Source: Charina bottae
Taxonomy: Eukaryota; Chordata; Lepidosauria; Squamata; Charinaidae
Length of the DNA: 64,000 bases
Direction of reading: 5' to 3'
Assembly (NCBI GenBank): GCA_023362775.1
Contig: JALMGJ010000008.1
Coordinates: 24,504,501 to 24,568,500, forward strand
Shown one piece after another: positions 41,769-54,630 of the stretch. Within the stretch, counting starts at the first letter, position 1; every line of letters begins with the position of its first letter. A program made the translations under genes and the position numbers. The notes under the pieces were generated by a model, which saw nothing but the letters and a program-made list of their open reading frames with translations, was not told where the DNA came from and did not search any database.

Positions 41769-44700
41769 TTTCTGCTCTCTCCATGTGTGGCATCCTCATG
41801 TGTTTATCTATGTGTGCGCTATGTATTTTTGTCTCTGTGTGTACAGTGCTGAAATAGGAAGACACTACAAAGTAGGGATAACACTTGCCATTTTAATCAC
41901 TTATCATCATTTACTATTTATGGTTTTAATGAAATCCTTTTAAGTTACTGATTTTAAGAGATCAATCATCTAGTCTTTCTAAAAATGGTATTAGACATAT
42001 TAGCATTCTGAGGTTTTTTTCCTTCTAACAATATGTATTTCCCACCAATCTTAAGTGTAAGAACTTAATTGTTGTCTATATTTGATGTTTATATTTGTAC
42101 AATGTATTTGCCACACAGTAACTGCTTGTTTATATAAATGAGTAACTATTTAAATGATTCTTAAATATTAGAGTTATACTTTGCTAATGCATATTCTAAT
42201 TCCCGAATGACATTTATTGCATATTTTAAGAATTAATTGCTTTCATGTTTTTCAAATAAAGTTTCCATACTGAGACTTAGCACAAGCCAGTATGTAGACA
42301 AAAATATGGTTTTAGGTTTTTTAAAAAATTAATACAGGAAGGCCTATAAATTAGGGTTCTTTGAAATAACACAATGCTTAACAAAGGTTAAGGATGTATT
42401 ATTTTTAACTGTAAAGGTAAAGCATAGGATTCTTGTGTTTGACTTTTCAAATCCCCTGTAAGTTCCTGATTGGTCTGTTTTCCAAGTTTTTCCTCTGGTT
42501 AATCAGTCTACAAGGAGAGACATAATTTATTTTTTCATACAATTTCAATCTCAGAATGAAGCTTTAATGTGGACTATTTGTGATTATAGTTTGGTATTTA
42601 CAGGTGGAAGTATTCTGAATTAAAAATTAACTTGAACTATGAACTTGATTATACCTTCCCTGTTCTTTCCAAAAAGACATTGAACAGACCAATTTACAAG
42701 TCAGTTAAGAGGAAAATATATAGGCAAACCCAATTTAATTGCACACCGTATTGTTAGCAGATTTATAGATTCTGTCCTTACTGAGTGAATCATGAAAATG
42801 GTTGGTTATTGTACAGGACATTCTTCCAGAGCTTGGAATCTCCAACTGCATTGGGACTGCAGCTCCCAGAATTCCCATCTAAGAGAAATATCTATTTACC
42901 AAAAATGGACCTTGACAAGTGGATATTACCAATATCTTGCAAATGAAGCTATCGGTGTGGGCAAAGTTTGATGAAGATGTTGCTACTTCTATGAGTGGTA
43001 GACAAAGGTCAGTCTAAAGTGAATACCTCATGCATCCCACATACTGAAAGTATCATATATGCACATATACTGTATGTAGTACCCAATGTGCAGAGTGTGA
43101 TACACATTTTGTCTTAAATTATGTTTTTGGAACATAAAGAATTACGTATAGCATTCATATGATTTTAAAAAATGAGCATTGCATGGGTTCAATGACAACA
43201 TTAATAAACAGGAAACAACTTTGGAAAATATGGCAAGCATTTTGGATGGCAAAACAAAAAACAATTAACTAAGGGACAGGTGTCCAAAGGCTTTGTCTGT
43301 GTATATCTGTGTATAGGGCTATATTTCTTTGGCATGCTCAATAAATGGGGATAAGGTGAGTAGAAAGACCAGCTGGTTTAGCTCTGCTCCATCCTGACTC
43401 TGATTTGGTGCAGGACCATTTTTTCAGTGAGAGAAGCTCATCTTTAATCAAATCACTGAAAAATGGAAAGAGATTTGGAGGAATTCCCCTTTCAAGCCAA
43501 CTTAAGCTGAGCTGCTAACAAGAAATACAATATGGCTGTGATGCCTGTTCCCCTTTTACATCACAATAAGTGAGATTGGAAGAGTTGGGCATAGGTGTGC
43601 TACTTGTGCTCAAGAAATGTGATCTTTATGATTGGAATCCCCTGGAGTAATGTGGGGATTAGAATGTAATGCTCCACTGGATTTTAAACTTCTCTGAATT
43701 TTATAGCCAGTTCTCAATTCAAAAAGAGAACATGTGCTTAAAATGCATATTTTAGAATACATCTAGAAATAAGTGTATTTAGAGGAAATATGCATGTTTT
43801 GTGACAAAATATTTTCAAATATTAAAGAATATATGACTCTTTATGTAGATTAAAACATTCCCAGGTCAATGCAGACACAGGCTGGACTGACTTATGAACA
43901 AGTGAAACATGAACACAGACTGGAAATAGATGGATTCCTGAAAACTGTGTGGAAGCTAACAATTTTGTACCATCTCACAGTATTTAAATTACTCATACTC
44001 ATTTGGTTTTGGTTCACTTTACTTGTTTCCAATTTTTACCAAAAATGGCATTCAAGGAGTAAAAAGGAACAGAAGTATAATGAAACAAAATAATTAATTA
44101 GGCACACAAATGTATTGATTAAAACACAGCTGAATATATTATCAGTAAAAACAGCCAATAATTAAAATCCAACTCTGATATTTAAGAGAAATAATTATTT
44201 GTAGATCACAGCAAGATTCTGATTAATTTTAATGCACATACTTAAGATACTGTTAACTGGAAACACCAGTGTTCCACTTATGCTGACACATTTTCCCAAA
44301 GACAAAGCGTGTTTATAAATACATAAATAAAACATACAGATAAAAAATCCAAGGAATTGTGGTTTTTGAAAAGCACAGAAGCCCCACATATAATGCAATG
44401 GAGGGAAATAGGCATTGTTCCCATCATATACTGAGATGATTTGCTGTGTGTGTGTGTCTTGAACAAAAATGCAGGACTGGAAAACTTTTTATATCTATAA
44501 TGTGGTATAATTTTTTGGGTACCCATGCAAAGAATCCAATAATTCCAGCCCTGCCATCTCTGATTTTTGGTTTTTATACAAAGGTAGCAGGAATTTTGGC
44601 TTCTTTGTATTTGTACAGTTTTTGGTGGGTTTGGCTTTTCTTCCCATTAAATGAGTGTGTTACATGGATGCCCACCCCTACTTCCCTATAATCTGGAAAG

Positions 44701-45954
44701 AGTTCCTTATTACATATATTATTTTCTGGGTGAAAGCCAACTTTTATTCTTGTTGGATAAATGCTGTTTTTTCCTGAATGTATGTAACTAATCAGAAGGA
44801 TTATAACATATTGCTTTTTATAAGAATACATATGAGCATGTGTTGACAAAAACACCTCAGTTTTGCATATGGCTATGCTTTAATAAACACGCTTTCAGAT
44901 CTTTTGTTGTTGTGGTGGTTGCACATGGCTTTAATAAATAATGTAAACAATATACTGTCATTCTAAAAAGAAAGGTTTTTCCCCCCAATAAATTTTATTA
45001 AAAGTTTTAAAGAAAACATAAAAACTAACACCAACTAATAGAAAATAGAGAGAACAAAGAAAGAAAGAGAAGAAGAAAAAGGAAAATACAAATTTTTAAC
45101 ATACAAAGTACACTTTCATTTTCAGGTCTCCCTTGCAAGATTAATAATTCATTCAACATTCATTTGTCATAACTCTGCTTTCTATGATCAACTGCAAGGA
45201 ACTATCCAGAATAATTAATATGATATCTGAAAATAGGCAACAACTTCAAGAGAGTTCACTGACAACAGCTGAAGACAAGAAGATCTTGCTGTGTGAAAAA
45301 CAGCAAAAGTAATGACATCTGAAGACTATTTCTTCAAACAAAGTTGCTTACAGGGTCAAACGAAATGAATGATGAATAGAGCTGGGGTGTGAGGCTCATA
45401 TGTCAGTTCTTTTGTGTAAATAGTAAACAGCTGCAGCCAAACGTTGTTTGTGTCCTTGAAGGTAGCTCAAGGTTAAGATCGCCAAAAAAATATCATTTCA
45501 GCTACCACAGGAATGTGACTTTCTATGCTCTGAGTGTTTACTAGCACACAGACTAATCTGTTGATACTGACAAAGTAGGCTTTAGGGTCCAAGGAAATAA
45601 CCAGCATTAATAAAACTCACTCTTGTACAGAAAATTGAATCCCATAATGGCTTTAACTTCTTCCTTTTTCCACCTGATGCCTTCTAGAAGTATTAGTTTC
45701 CCAGCCACTATTAATATTACCTGCTTCTCATCTTATTTATGGACTCACAGGTATTGGATAATATATTTATTTAATTTACTTATACTGTATATTACCACAT
45801 TCCATGTGGAATCACATTGGTATACAATATAAATAATTATAACTGCAAAACATAAATCATGAATTTATGTATAATGCTCTCTGGCCACCTGACTTTCCTC
45901 CTAATTTCTTTGATAACTGAACCCAGGCAACAGTAAATCATTCCTTCCTCAGAA
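41769..45954. other. AT-rich DNA, no gene seen
   Basis: No supported gene. 44985-45090 (AATAAATTTTATTAAAAG... then an A/G-rich block) resembles the 3' end of a retroposon but I cannot name it. Confidence 0.45.
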
Positions 45955-46305
45955 CTTGGCTAGATTACTGTAATATTCTCCATGCAGCCTATCCTAGAAG
46001 ATGATGCAGAAACTGCAAAATGTATGATATACAGTATGGTAACCAGAATACTAACAAGTAAAAATTGTCACAAGCATGGAACACCAATTCTCTGGTCATT
46101 GCATGGGTCACCAATAGGTCTTCAAGTCCAAATCAAAGTGATATAGCTGCATGTGATTTGGCTCTGGCCTCAGAGTCCGTACTCCAAGTAGAATCTGCCT
46201 GGCCCATGTGTGTATGTAGGGGAGGTTGCTAAGGATCCCATCCTTGCATCAGATCAAGGAGACATGGACATAAAGACAGTTCTTTTTTGTAATGACTACC
46301 ATGTT
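45955..46305 (+). mobile_element. L2-type LINE relic, 5' portion
   Basis: Decayed plus-strand L2 ORF2 end: TAGATTACTGTAATATTC (LDYCN), AGAATACTAACAAG, and TCTTCAAGTCCAAATCAAAGTG blocks. Interrupted by the BovB copy and continued at 47488. Confidence 0.65.
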
Positions 46306-47487
46306 TAGAAAAGTTTAGAAAAGGCAGAGGAACCAGAGACCAAATTGCCAATATCCGCTGGATAATGGAGAAAGCCAGGGAATTTCAGAAAAGCATCTAT
46401 TTCTGTTTTATTGACTATTCTAAAGCCTTTGACTGTGTGGATCATAACAAATTGTGGCAAGTTCTTGGTGGTATGGGGATACCAAGTCATCTTGTCTGCC
46501 TCCTAAGGAATCTGTATAACGACCAAGTAGCAACGGTAAGAACAGAGCACGGAACAACGGACTGGTTTAAGATTGGGAAAGGAGTACGGCAGGGTTGTAT
46601 ACTCTCACCCTACCTATTCAACCTGTACGCAGAACACATCACGCGACATGCTGGGCTTGAGGAATCCAAGGCTGGAGTTAAAATCGCTGGAAGAAACATT
46701 AACAATCTCAGATATGCAGATGATACCACTTTGATGGCTGAAAGCGAGGAGGAGTTGAGGAGCCTTATGACGAAGGTGAAAGAAGAAAGTGCAAAAGCTG
46801 GGTTGCAGTTAAACCTCAAAAAAACCAAGATTATGGCAACGAGCTTGATTGATGACTGGCAAATAGAGGGAGAAAAAGTGGAGGCAGTGACAGACTTTGT
46901 ATTTCTAGGCGCAAAGATTACTGCAGATGCTGACTGCAGCCAGGAAATCAGAAGACGTCTACTTCTTGGGAGGAGAGCAATGGCAAATCTTGATAAAATA
47001 GTTAAGAGCAGAGACATCACACTGACAACAAAGGTCCGCATAGTTAAAGCAATGGTATTTCCTGTAGTAACCTATGGCTGCGAGAGCTGGACCATAAGGA
47101 AGGCTGAGCGAAGGAAGATAGATGCTTTTGAACTGTGGTGTTGGAGGAAAATTCTGAGAGTGCCTTGGACTGCAAGAAGATCAAACCAGTCCATACTCCA
47201 GGAAATCAAGCCAGACTGCTCACTTGAGGGAATGATATTAAAGGCAAAACTGAAGTACTTTGGCCACATAATGAGAAGACAGGATACCTTGGAGAAGAAG
47301 CTGATGCTAGGAAAAGTGGAAGGCAAAAGGAAGAGGGGCCGACCAAGGGCAAGATGGATGGATGGTATTCTGGAGGCGATGGACTCAACCATTGGGGAGC
47401 TGGGGATGGTGACGGCCGACAGAAAGCTCTGGCGTGGGCTGGTCCATGAAGTCACGAAGAGTCGGAAACGACTGAACGAATAAACAA
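46306..47487 (+). mobile_element. BovB (RTE) LINE, 5'-truncated, nearly intact RT
   Basis: A plus-strand BovB copy lacking the endonuclease and start of the reverse transcriptase. Possible 8-bp duplication ACCATGTT (46298-46305 and 47488-47495). Its frame is intact to the natural stop. It is inserted in the L2 relic. Confidence 0.93.
46321..47483 (+). CDS. BovB reverse transcriptase, C-terminal part (truncated)
   Basis: Open frame running from GRGTRDQIANIRWIMEKARE, with FIDYSKAFDCVDHNKLW (catalytic Asp, motif A), GVRQGCILSPYLFNLY (motif B) and LRYADDTTLMAESEEEL (YADD, motif C), then the long C-terminal region ending EVTKSRKRLNE and a stop at 47483. The first in-frame ATG is at 46365. The apurinic-type endonuclease and N-terminal reverse transcriptase are missing, so no autonomous movement. 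About 10 of 372 compared residues differ from the 54631 copy, so both are young. Confidence 0.88.
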
Positions 47488-47740
47488 ACCATGTTGTGGA
47501 ATATGTTGTCCCAGAAGCATCCTCCTTATTTTTTTAACAAGGTGTAAACACTTGTTATTTAATAGGTCATTGGGTGAATTATTTTTGTGGCTTTCTGAAA
47601 AATTTATAGTAATTGGGCAGCAATATATTTTGCAACATATGATTACTGTATTTCAGTTCTGGTTGTTTTTTGCTTTAACTTTTGCACATTTTCAGTCTTA
47701 TGAGCGGAGTATAAATACCTGTAAATAAATACCTGATTGT
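47488..47740 (+). mobile_element. L2-type LINE relic, 3' portion
   Basis: Resumes the L2 copy after the BovB insertion. It ends in TATGAGCGGAGTATAAATACCTGTAAATAAATA, the L2-type tail. Confidence 0.6.
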
Positions 47741-49224
47741 TAATTACCTCTGCTATTAATGTAGCTACATTACAAAGTTTCCAAAGTAAACGTAGCTTTG
47801 GAAGAGACTTCCTTAACATTTTCCAGGGCTCCATTAAGAAGGCCACTATCAGCCCTTTGAGCAGTTGTAGTTTCAAAGTGTACATTTATAAATTCCAAAC
47901 ATGTAGAATGTTCAGTTTTTATTCATTAAAAATACATCTCACCTTTTATAAAGTTATAACATGATACCAAATATTCAAAACTACAGTACTGTATATGCCA
48001 ATATTGTACCAGGAGAAAAAATATAATTGAAGAAAAACAAAACTAATAAAAATAAAATAGATACAAGAGAATAAGCAAAAAGAAGAACGAACTGAGTCTT
48101 TATTGGAATGCCATCAGAGAGAGAGAGGGAGAGAGAGAGAGAAAATGTTCTAGGGCAGGGTGATGACAGCATAACCATCTTTCAGGGGATGCTATCATGG
48201 ACGTCCTACCCTGCAAATGCTGCATTGATTGGTGGGCAAAATCGTAGCAGACACATGCACTTCTGACCACAGCTGCTAGCTCTGCATCCAGAAGTAAATC
48301 TTGGTTCAGCAGCAATTCCATGCTGTGAATTGAATTATGGGAACTCAAGGCCATAAAATCTTAGGTGCAATTAATGTATTACTCTTTTAGAACCTACAAT
48401 ACTGTGGAAGAAGTACAATTTATGCAAAATTAGCAATAGACTGATTGGCTGTTTAACCAACTCCTACTTATCAACTGCAACTCTATCATGGTTTCCTCAA
48501 AAGAATTCTGGGAAATGTTGTCTGATGTGAATGCTGTTAATTTTCTGATGGAGTTCTCTATGTTGCTTCATATTGCTACTGTTCCCAAGATTCCCTGGAG
48601 ACAGGGGATGACAAACTACATTGGCTATTAAACTAGTTAAATATGGAAACTAAAGGTAATAATAATAATAATACATTAAATTTGTATAGAAAATGTATAC
48701 TTACCACTGAGCAGATGGTTGATCTGGTATATCTTGTGTGCAGAAAGCTCCCACTGCATTCACAGGAGATGTGATTTTGTTGGTTGTATTGTATATGTTT
48801 TAAATGTAATGGAATTTTTGGCAGATGAAAATTAGGAGATTCAGAAAGGGCTATGCAAATAAACTGTCAGATTAAGCTCAAACTATTTATATTTGTCTAA
48901 ACATGCCAAATTATATTTAAGCTTGGGCATATTCAAGATCTTTATCTGACTGAACCCTTTTTGGAAGATGATAGGATCTTGGCAGAGAAACATTTATCAG
49001 CATGGATTGCTTCCAGGGCTTTGGTTGTACTGATTATTCTATTTTGGTGCTGTGCAAATTGATGCATCTTCCCATAACTGTAAGATCAGAAAGGAATTGT
49101 ATGACATAAAATTGCCCACAGCGCTGACATAACAGAGGTGTGTCCTGTAGGAGCACAGTGAAACATTTGGATTCCTGAAGTAAGTAGAATATAGATGTAC
49201 CTTTCAAAATGGTTTGTGAATATC
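47741..49224. other. No gene seen; (GA)n
   Basis: A (GA)n with GGGA interruptions spans 48115-48142. A weak MITE-like block with AGAATTCTGGGAAATGTTG and a partial complement lies at 48500-48600. No gene. Confidence 0.45.
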
Positions 49225-49600
49225 AGCAAAGTCAGAAGAAGGTGATAACTTTATTAATGGGAACTGGGAACATATGAGACCAGTGATTTATCAACTATAC
49301 TGGTTCTTGATTTGATAGGTCAAATCAGATTAAATGTGCTGGTTTTGGTTTTTAAAGTCCTATGTGGGTTAGGATATGATTAACCAAAAGCTTACTTGTT
49401 TCAGCATATAACTAGCTAGACTCTGAAATCAGTTTGGAGCGCCTTCTCATACAAGTGAGAAAAAAAAGGGCTTCTCAATGGTGATTTGGCTATAGAATAT
49501 GTTCCCCAAAGAGGCTGTGACCTCTTCTTATTCCTTTCAACACCAGATGAAAAACATTGTTTTCCCAGGCTTCTAATTGCTTTAATTACAACAGGATAAT
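49225..49600 (+). mobile_element. L2-type LINE relic
   Basis: Old plus-strand L2 end: GTGCTGGTTTTGGTTTTTAAAGTCCTA, then CTCTTCTTATTCCTTTCAACACC and TTTTCCCAGGC blocks, as at the end of L2 ORF2. Heavily decayed. Confidence 0.5.
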
Positions 49601-49639
49601 AAAAATTGCATTACAGATACCATAAGAACAACCAAACCA

Positions 49640-50633
49640 CATCATTTCAGTATAACCAAAGACAGGAGCAAATATAATATGCAGAAAGATCAAACCAACC
49701 AATTAAAATCCTTGGGCAAACAAGGTCTTCAGCAGGTGTCAAAAACAGCATTGTTGGCACCAGCTGAACCACAAAGGGAAGATTATATTATAATTTTGGT
49801 GCTTCAGGCTCTCTCCACCATGATATAGTATATTTTATTTCTTGGAGAAGGGTCTCCTTTGATGATGCACAGGCTTGCTGACATAGAAAGGCAAGTTTTT
49901 TTAAACCATTGGGACCTAAACTCCAGGACCAGCACAGATCTATCAGAACTGGTGTAATAAAATTCTGCTTGTCTGTATTGGTTCCAGTTCTGACCAGCTG
50001 CTCCCACACTAGATCAAGGTTCTGGACTGACTTCAGGAGCAACCACATATTGTACATTATGGTAATCTAATTACCGTGTCAGTAGATGAAACATTTCTGT
50101 GTCCCACCTATGTCTGCTGAACAGCGAGGATAGCTGACAAATGAGATGAAGCTGATAAAAGGCATTCCTAGCAATTGAAGTCACATACACCTCAACTAAC
50201 AAATCAGGATCAAGGAATACCCTAAGCTATGCACCTACTCTTGCAGTGGTAATGCAATCCCATCTAGGACAGGTTGTACATATAATGATGAGACATAGAA
50301 CCACCTGTCCTTCAAGTGCTCTCTCCTGTCAGAATTCAGAATCACTTTAAATTGGCTTTCAGTCGTATTCTGCTTCAGAACTTGCACAGTTTCTGTGCAG
50401 CCACAACTGATTCAGTCAAAAAAGAGAAATAAAGCTGGATGTTATCCCTTACTGATGACAGCTCACTCAAGTTTTCTAGTGACCTCATCCAGCAACTTTA
50501 TCTAAATGTTAAAAAGCATGTAGGGACTCACATATAAAACCCCTGGAGTTTAGAAAAGTACCTTCCCAAACCTCAATCCTTTGTATCATTAAGACACTGT
50601 CATTCAAGTCGCACAATTGATCTACAGTATGGC
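49640..50633 (-). mobile_element. Antisense L2-type LINE relic
   Basis: On the minus strand it includes GTAATTAGATTACCATAATG (compare the L2 LDYCN region) and a following ACACCAGTTCTGATAGATC block. Stops and indels throughout. The order of blocks fits a long, old L2-family copy. Confidence 0.45.
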
Positions 50634-50645
50634 AGATGGTAATAA

Positions 50646-50875
50646 GAGAGCCAGTTTGGTGTAGTGGTTAAGGCATCAGGCTAGAAACTGGGAGACCGTG
50701 AGTTCTAGTCCTGCCTTAGGCACAAAGCCAGCTGGGTGACCTTGGGCCAGTCACTCTCTCTCAGCCTAGGAAGCAGGCAATGGCAAACCACTTTGGAAAA
50801 ACCTTGCCAAGAAAACTGCAGGAAGTTGTCCAGGCAGTCTCCGAGAATCAGACATGATTGAACGGATAAAAAAAA
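50646..50875 (+). mobile_element. tRNA-headed SINE with BovB-type tail
   Basis: Head CCAGTTTGGTGTAGTGGTTAAGG (A box) and GTGAGTTCTAGTCC (B box), core GGTGACCTTGGGCCAGTCAC, then GGCAATGGCAAACCACTT and a tail GAATCAGACATGATTGAACG-GATAAA, which resembles the BovB tail GAGTCGGAAACGACTGAACG. Perfect 12-bp duplication AGATGGTAATAA (50634-50645 and 50876-50887). Likely moved by BovB. Confidence 0.88.
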
Positions 50876-50887
50876 AGATGGTAATAA

Positions 50888-53400
50888 AGCTGCTGAAAAA
50901 ATGAAAGACCCCGAACAGAATTTGCAGAATAGACTGAAATTGGTTAACACCATCTTCTTCAAAAGTATTTGAAGGACAATTTTCTGCAAAAACTATGTAT
51001 GTTCCCCTCTTATTCAAATTCATAATGAAAGCAGGGGCATGGTGACCAATAGAAATCACAATAGGGTAATGTTATGATCAGCATAAGTTAGTCTTAGACT
51101 TCGTGTTTGTTGTCAACAACACACTGAGCAACCAAAGCCTATATACTGGTGTGAAATATTTTTCATGAGAAGTATCATCAGCAAATGAGTGATCAAATGC
51201 TGTGTCACTTAAAGCATCGAAGTAAAGCTCCATGCTCACAACTAACCCTAACTTCAGCTATAATCCTTACTGAATGTTGCAAGCAAGGATCATTCTGTGG
51301 CAAGCTACATCCAACAGACACAGTTGTAAATGACTAGGCAGATGAGGATGAAAAAAACCCCCTATATTCTATATAACCTTGTTAGGCAAAGCAAAACAAA
51401 GCCACCATCATCTGAAGCTAGCATTGCAAATTCCTCTGGTTTCAAAGATAGTGATGAGCAGATTGACAGCTTTCATTATTCAGCTTATGTTCAAATTAAA
51501 TCATAGATACTTATTAGAGCTTTATCATCATCATGTTATGTGGTCAAATGGATTGTGACATTGTTTGGATGTAGGCATAAAACCTCCTATTTTCTAATTT
51601 GGTCCTCAAACCAACTTGACAGTTAAGCAGAGGTTCTAAATATGGCCTTAGATGCTATTTTATAAATCACTGTAGTGATATATATTAAACCTTTCCATCA
51701 AAACGCCACAAAATAGAAGGAATAGAAAGAGTAGAATAGACAATGTATTTGGTGTTTCAGTTTCCAAACTGTATGATCTATTTCTGCCTTACACTAAACT
51801 TTGATTAGCCACTTAACTTTGCAGGCAATCCCAGTGGAGCTGTTGTCTGTGCATACACCTGCACATGCACACAAATGGAGACAATCTTTGAGGCAGTCAC
51901 ATATACAGTAGATACAGGTGCTTTAACATTTTGAGGAGGAATTTTTTGTTCATACTAACCTGCCTTACCCAATACCCCTTTCAAGCGCTTTGCACAACTC
52001 TAGAATTTATAATCTGCCATGAAAATGAAGCTATATGTGGGCCTGTTATGATGCTTTATCAATCATTGATCATACCTAAGAACAAAGATGGTTATCTGAT
52101 GACATCACCAAGGAACTTTTTAAAAATTGGACCATGATTTGTGTTTGATTGTGTGAGAGGAAAGAAAATTGAGCAATTTATTGAGAGAGACTCTTTTGGT
52201 ACAATTTCCAGATGTATTCCACCAACCAACCAAAAGAATCATTATGTGGAATTCAAGTAATACCAAAGTCTTACAGTTCTACCTGCCCTGTGCCTTGAGG
52301 AAGTAATGATTTGTTTGTTTGTTTGTTACATTTAGATCCTCCTCTTTAGTCAACCACATTTTGAAACATTTTCTCATGTCGTCAAAAGTGTGTTATTCAT
52401 CCCACATAGTAATAGTTTCTATGAAGTATTTTCAGCATGCGCAGCTAGGTGGTAACACCAAGAGAATCTTGGCTGATATCAGCTAAGCAAGGAAAGAAGT
52501 TTCTTAAAAGTTTGGATGACTGTCAGTGACAAGCTCTGTTCTAACCCCAGTTAGCTCTCATCTATTATTTGGACATATTTCTTGATTGGGCCAAACACTG
52601 CTTCATCCCTAGCTACTTACAGTATATCTTGTTTTGTTGCATCTGTGGGTTTCGAACTTGTGAGTTAGAATGCTTGGGAAAGAGCATGAAAAAAAGGCAC
52701 ACACTAACCTATACACAGTTGTATCTCTATCTCCGGTTCTGAAATGTTGCCAGGTATGTGTTGCTTTCAGTGTGAGGTGATGAACTCAGATGTTAAACAG
52801 CCTGTTCAATGTGCCTGAAATAAATAATAGAACCTTAAGAGGAAAATGTTGCAATAGTACTGCAATGCTAAAAATAGCATTTTTGCCAGCATAAAAAGTT
52901 AAAGTCAGTGTTTGAAAGATCTCTGAAGAGGAAAGGTTTATGTCCATATTAAGATGGAGGCCTCATAAGATGAGGCCCCTGAAAGGAAAAAACAGAGGCC
53001 TAGGCTAATAGAATACCTTTTTATCTGTGAATTGGAAAATTCCACTGACAACTTTATTTTTATACATCTGCCAAGACAAACAGAACAGTACATGCTAAAT
53101 TGGCTTGCCCTAGGTTAGAAAACTTTCACCTAAACATTGCTACATTTCTTATGGGAGAGTGGGTCATGAAAATTACTCCAGGCCTGTTCACAAGACCAAA
53201 ATGTTCTTTGATTGTGTGTCAGTACATGTAGCTGTAATCACATTTTTAAGTCTTTATTTTGCACATTGAGCTAATCGTAAGCCTTGAAAATGGGTTGGCT
53301 TGCAAATGTTTAGAACTATTTGTTTTATTTTCTATTACAATTAATTAAGCAAACAGAGGAACCTTTGCATAGTTTGTCAGCTTTCCGTATTTCCAATCAG
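50888..53400. other. AT-rich DNA, no gene seen
   Basis: Short frames only; no element that I can name. Confidence 0.5.
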
Positions 53401-53429
53401 ACTTTATTTTATTTTATTTTATTTTATTT

Positions 53430-53468
<39 letters not shown>

Positions 53469-53530
53469 TTTTTCACATTTCTACCCCACCGCAATCCAGA
53501 GACTCTCAGTGGCTTATATAGAAATGGAGT
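53401..53530 (-). mobile_element. LINE/SINE tail with long (AAATA)n
   Basis: Minus strand reads GCCACTGAGAGTCTCTGGATTGCGGTGGGG then a long AAATA/AAAT run (53403-53472): an L2/CR1-type 3' end with an expanded tail. Confidence 0.6.
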
Positions 53531-54204
53531 TAAATTGATCTAGTTAAGCTAAATTGAGTTTGTACTTGGAAATAGCAGAGCTGAGGGCTTGACTGGAAAG
53601 AGAAAAAAAAATCTCAGAAAAAGGCAACAGCAAGCTACTTTCATATTGTTGCTTCTGTGGCCATGTCTGTGTAGGCACCAGGAGTCAAGCTTGATTTGAG
53701 AGGGTGTTTATCATGTTTAAGATATTTTGCAATGGGCAAATGGATTCTGAAAGGCTATTGTTATGGGATTACAGTTTTGACTATAGGATTACTGAATACT
53801 ATGCATTTTCAGGGCATTTGTTGTAATGGAAGCTGATTCTGTCTGAGTTCTGTAGCCTCTGAAACCTCTCTCTGCTTGGAAAACTTGATACACTTCATAA
53901 TATTTACAGTATCTCTCTACTAGAACAATGACACAGTTCAAAAGCACTACAGAAGAAAAATGAACTCTTCCATGTATGAGGAGGAAATGTTTACTTGTAC
54001 AAAATGGGGCACCTGCAACATGATCAAGAGAGAACCATAGATGAGTGGGAAATGATATGTGTTTCATTAAAAAAAGTCCCAAGTTTATTCCCTAACATAT
54101 CCAGCTAGGAATAGAAAATTTCTGGCCTGGAACCTAGAGGATCCATGGGCAGTCAGTCACCAATGATGTTATCTGATTGAAAATTTATCCCTGCAATTTT
54201 CTTT
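53531..54204. other. No gene seen
   Basis: The 97-codon minus frame here has no recognisable domain. Confidence 0.5.
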
Positions 54205-54513
54205 AAAAAGGTAAAGGTACCCCCCGCACATTTGTGCAGTCGTGTCCGACTCTAGGGGCCGGTGCTCATCTCCGTTTGTTAGCCAAAGAGCCAGCGTTGT
54301 CCGAAGACGCTTCCACGGTCATGTGGCCGCATGACATGCGCGGAACGCTGTTACCTACCCACTGAAGTGGTACCTATTCATCTACTTGCATTTGCATGCT
54401 TTCGAATTGCTAGGTTGGCAAGAGCTGGGGTGAGTGCGGGAGCTCACTCCGCATGCAGGGCTAGGGATTCGAACCTCTGAACTTGCAATCTTCCAATCGA
54501 CAAGCCTGGCGTC
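54205..54513 (-). mobile_element. Sauria-type SINE, 5' end trimmed
   Basis: On the minus strand it ends with GAGTCGGACACGACTG-like tail (here TAGAGTCGGACACGACTGCAC) and GGTACCTTTACC, preceded by the conserved ACCACTTCAGTGGGTAGGTAAC and GCATGTCATGCGGCCACATGACC blocks, and a B-box GGTTCGAATCC. The tRNA A-box head is missing beyond 54513. The BovB-like tail and layout are those of the squamate Sauria SINE. Confidence 0.85.
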
Positions 54514-54630
54514 AAACTGTGGTAAATACAAGTTGATAGAATTACATCGCAGTATATACAGGAACTAACTGAACATGAAATAATAAATGTCTGGGTTAAG
54601 CAAGCATCCAGAAGATAAATGCAAATTATG

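Noticed and set aside
41463..41943. Frames with CVCVC or HMHAHAHTHT repeats
   Set aside because: They arise from the TG-rich microsatellite.
50646..50720. tRNA gene (A and B boxes present)
   Set aside because: The head does not fold as a full tRNA and is followed by a SINE core, a BovB-type tail and a target duplication.
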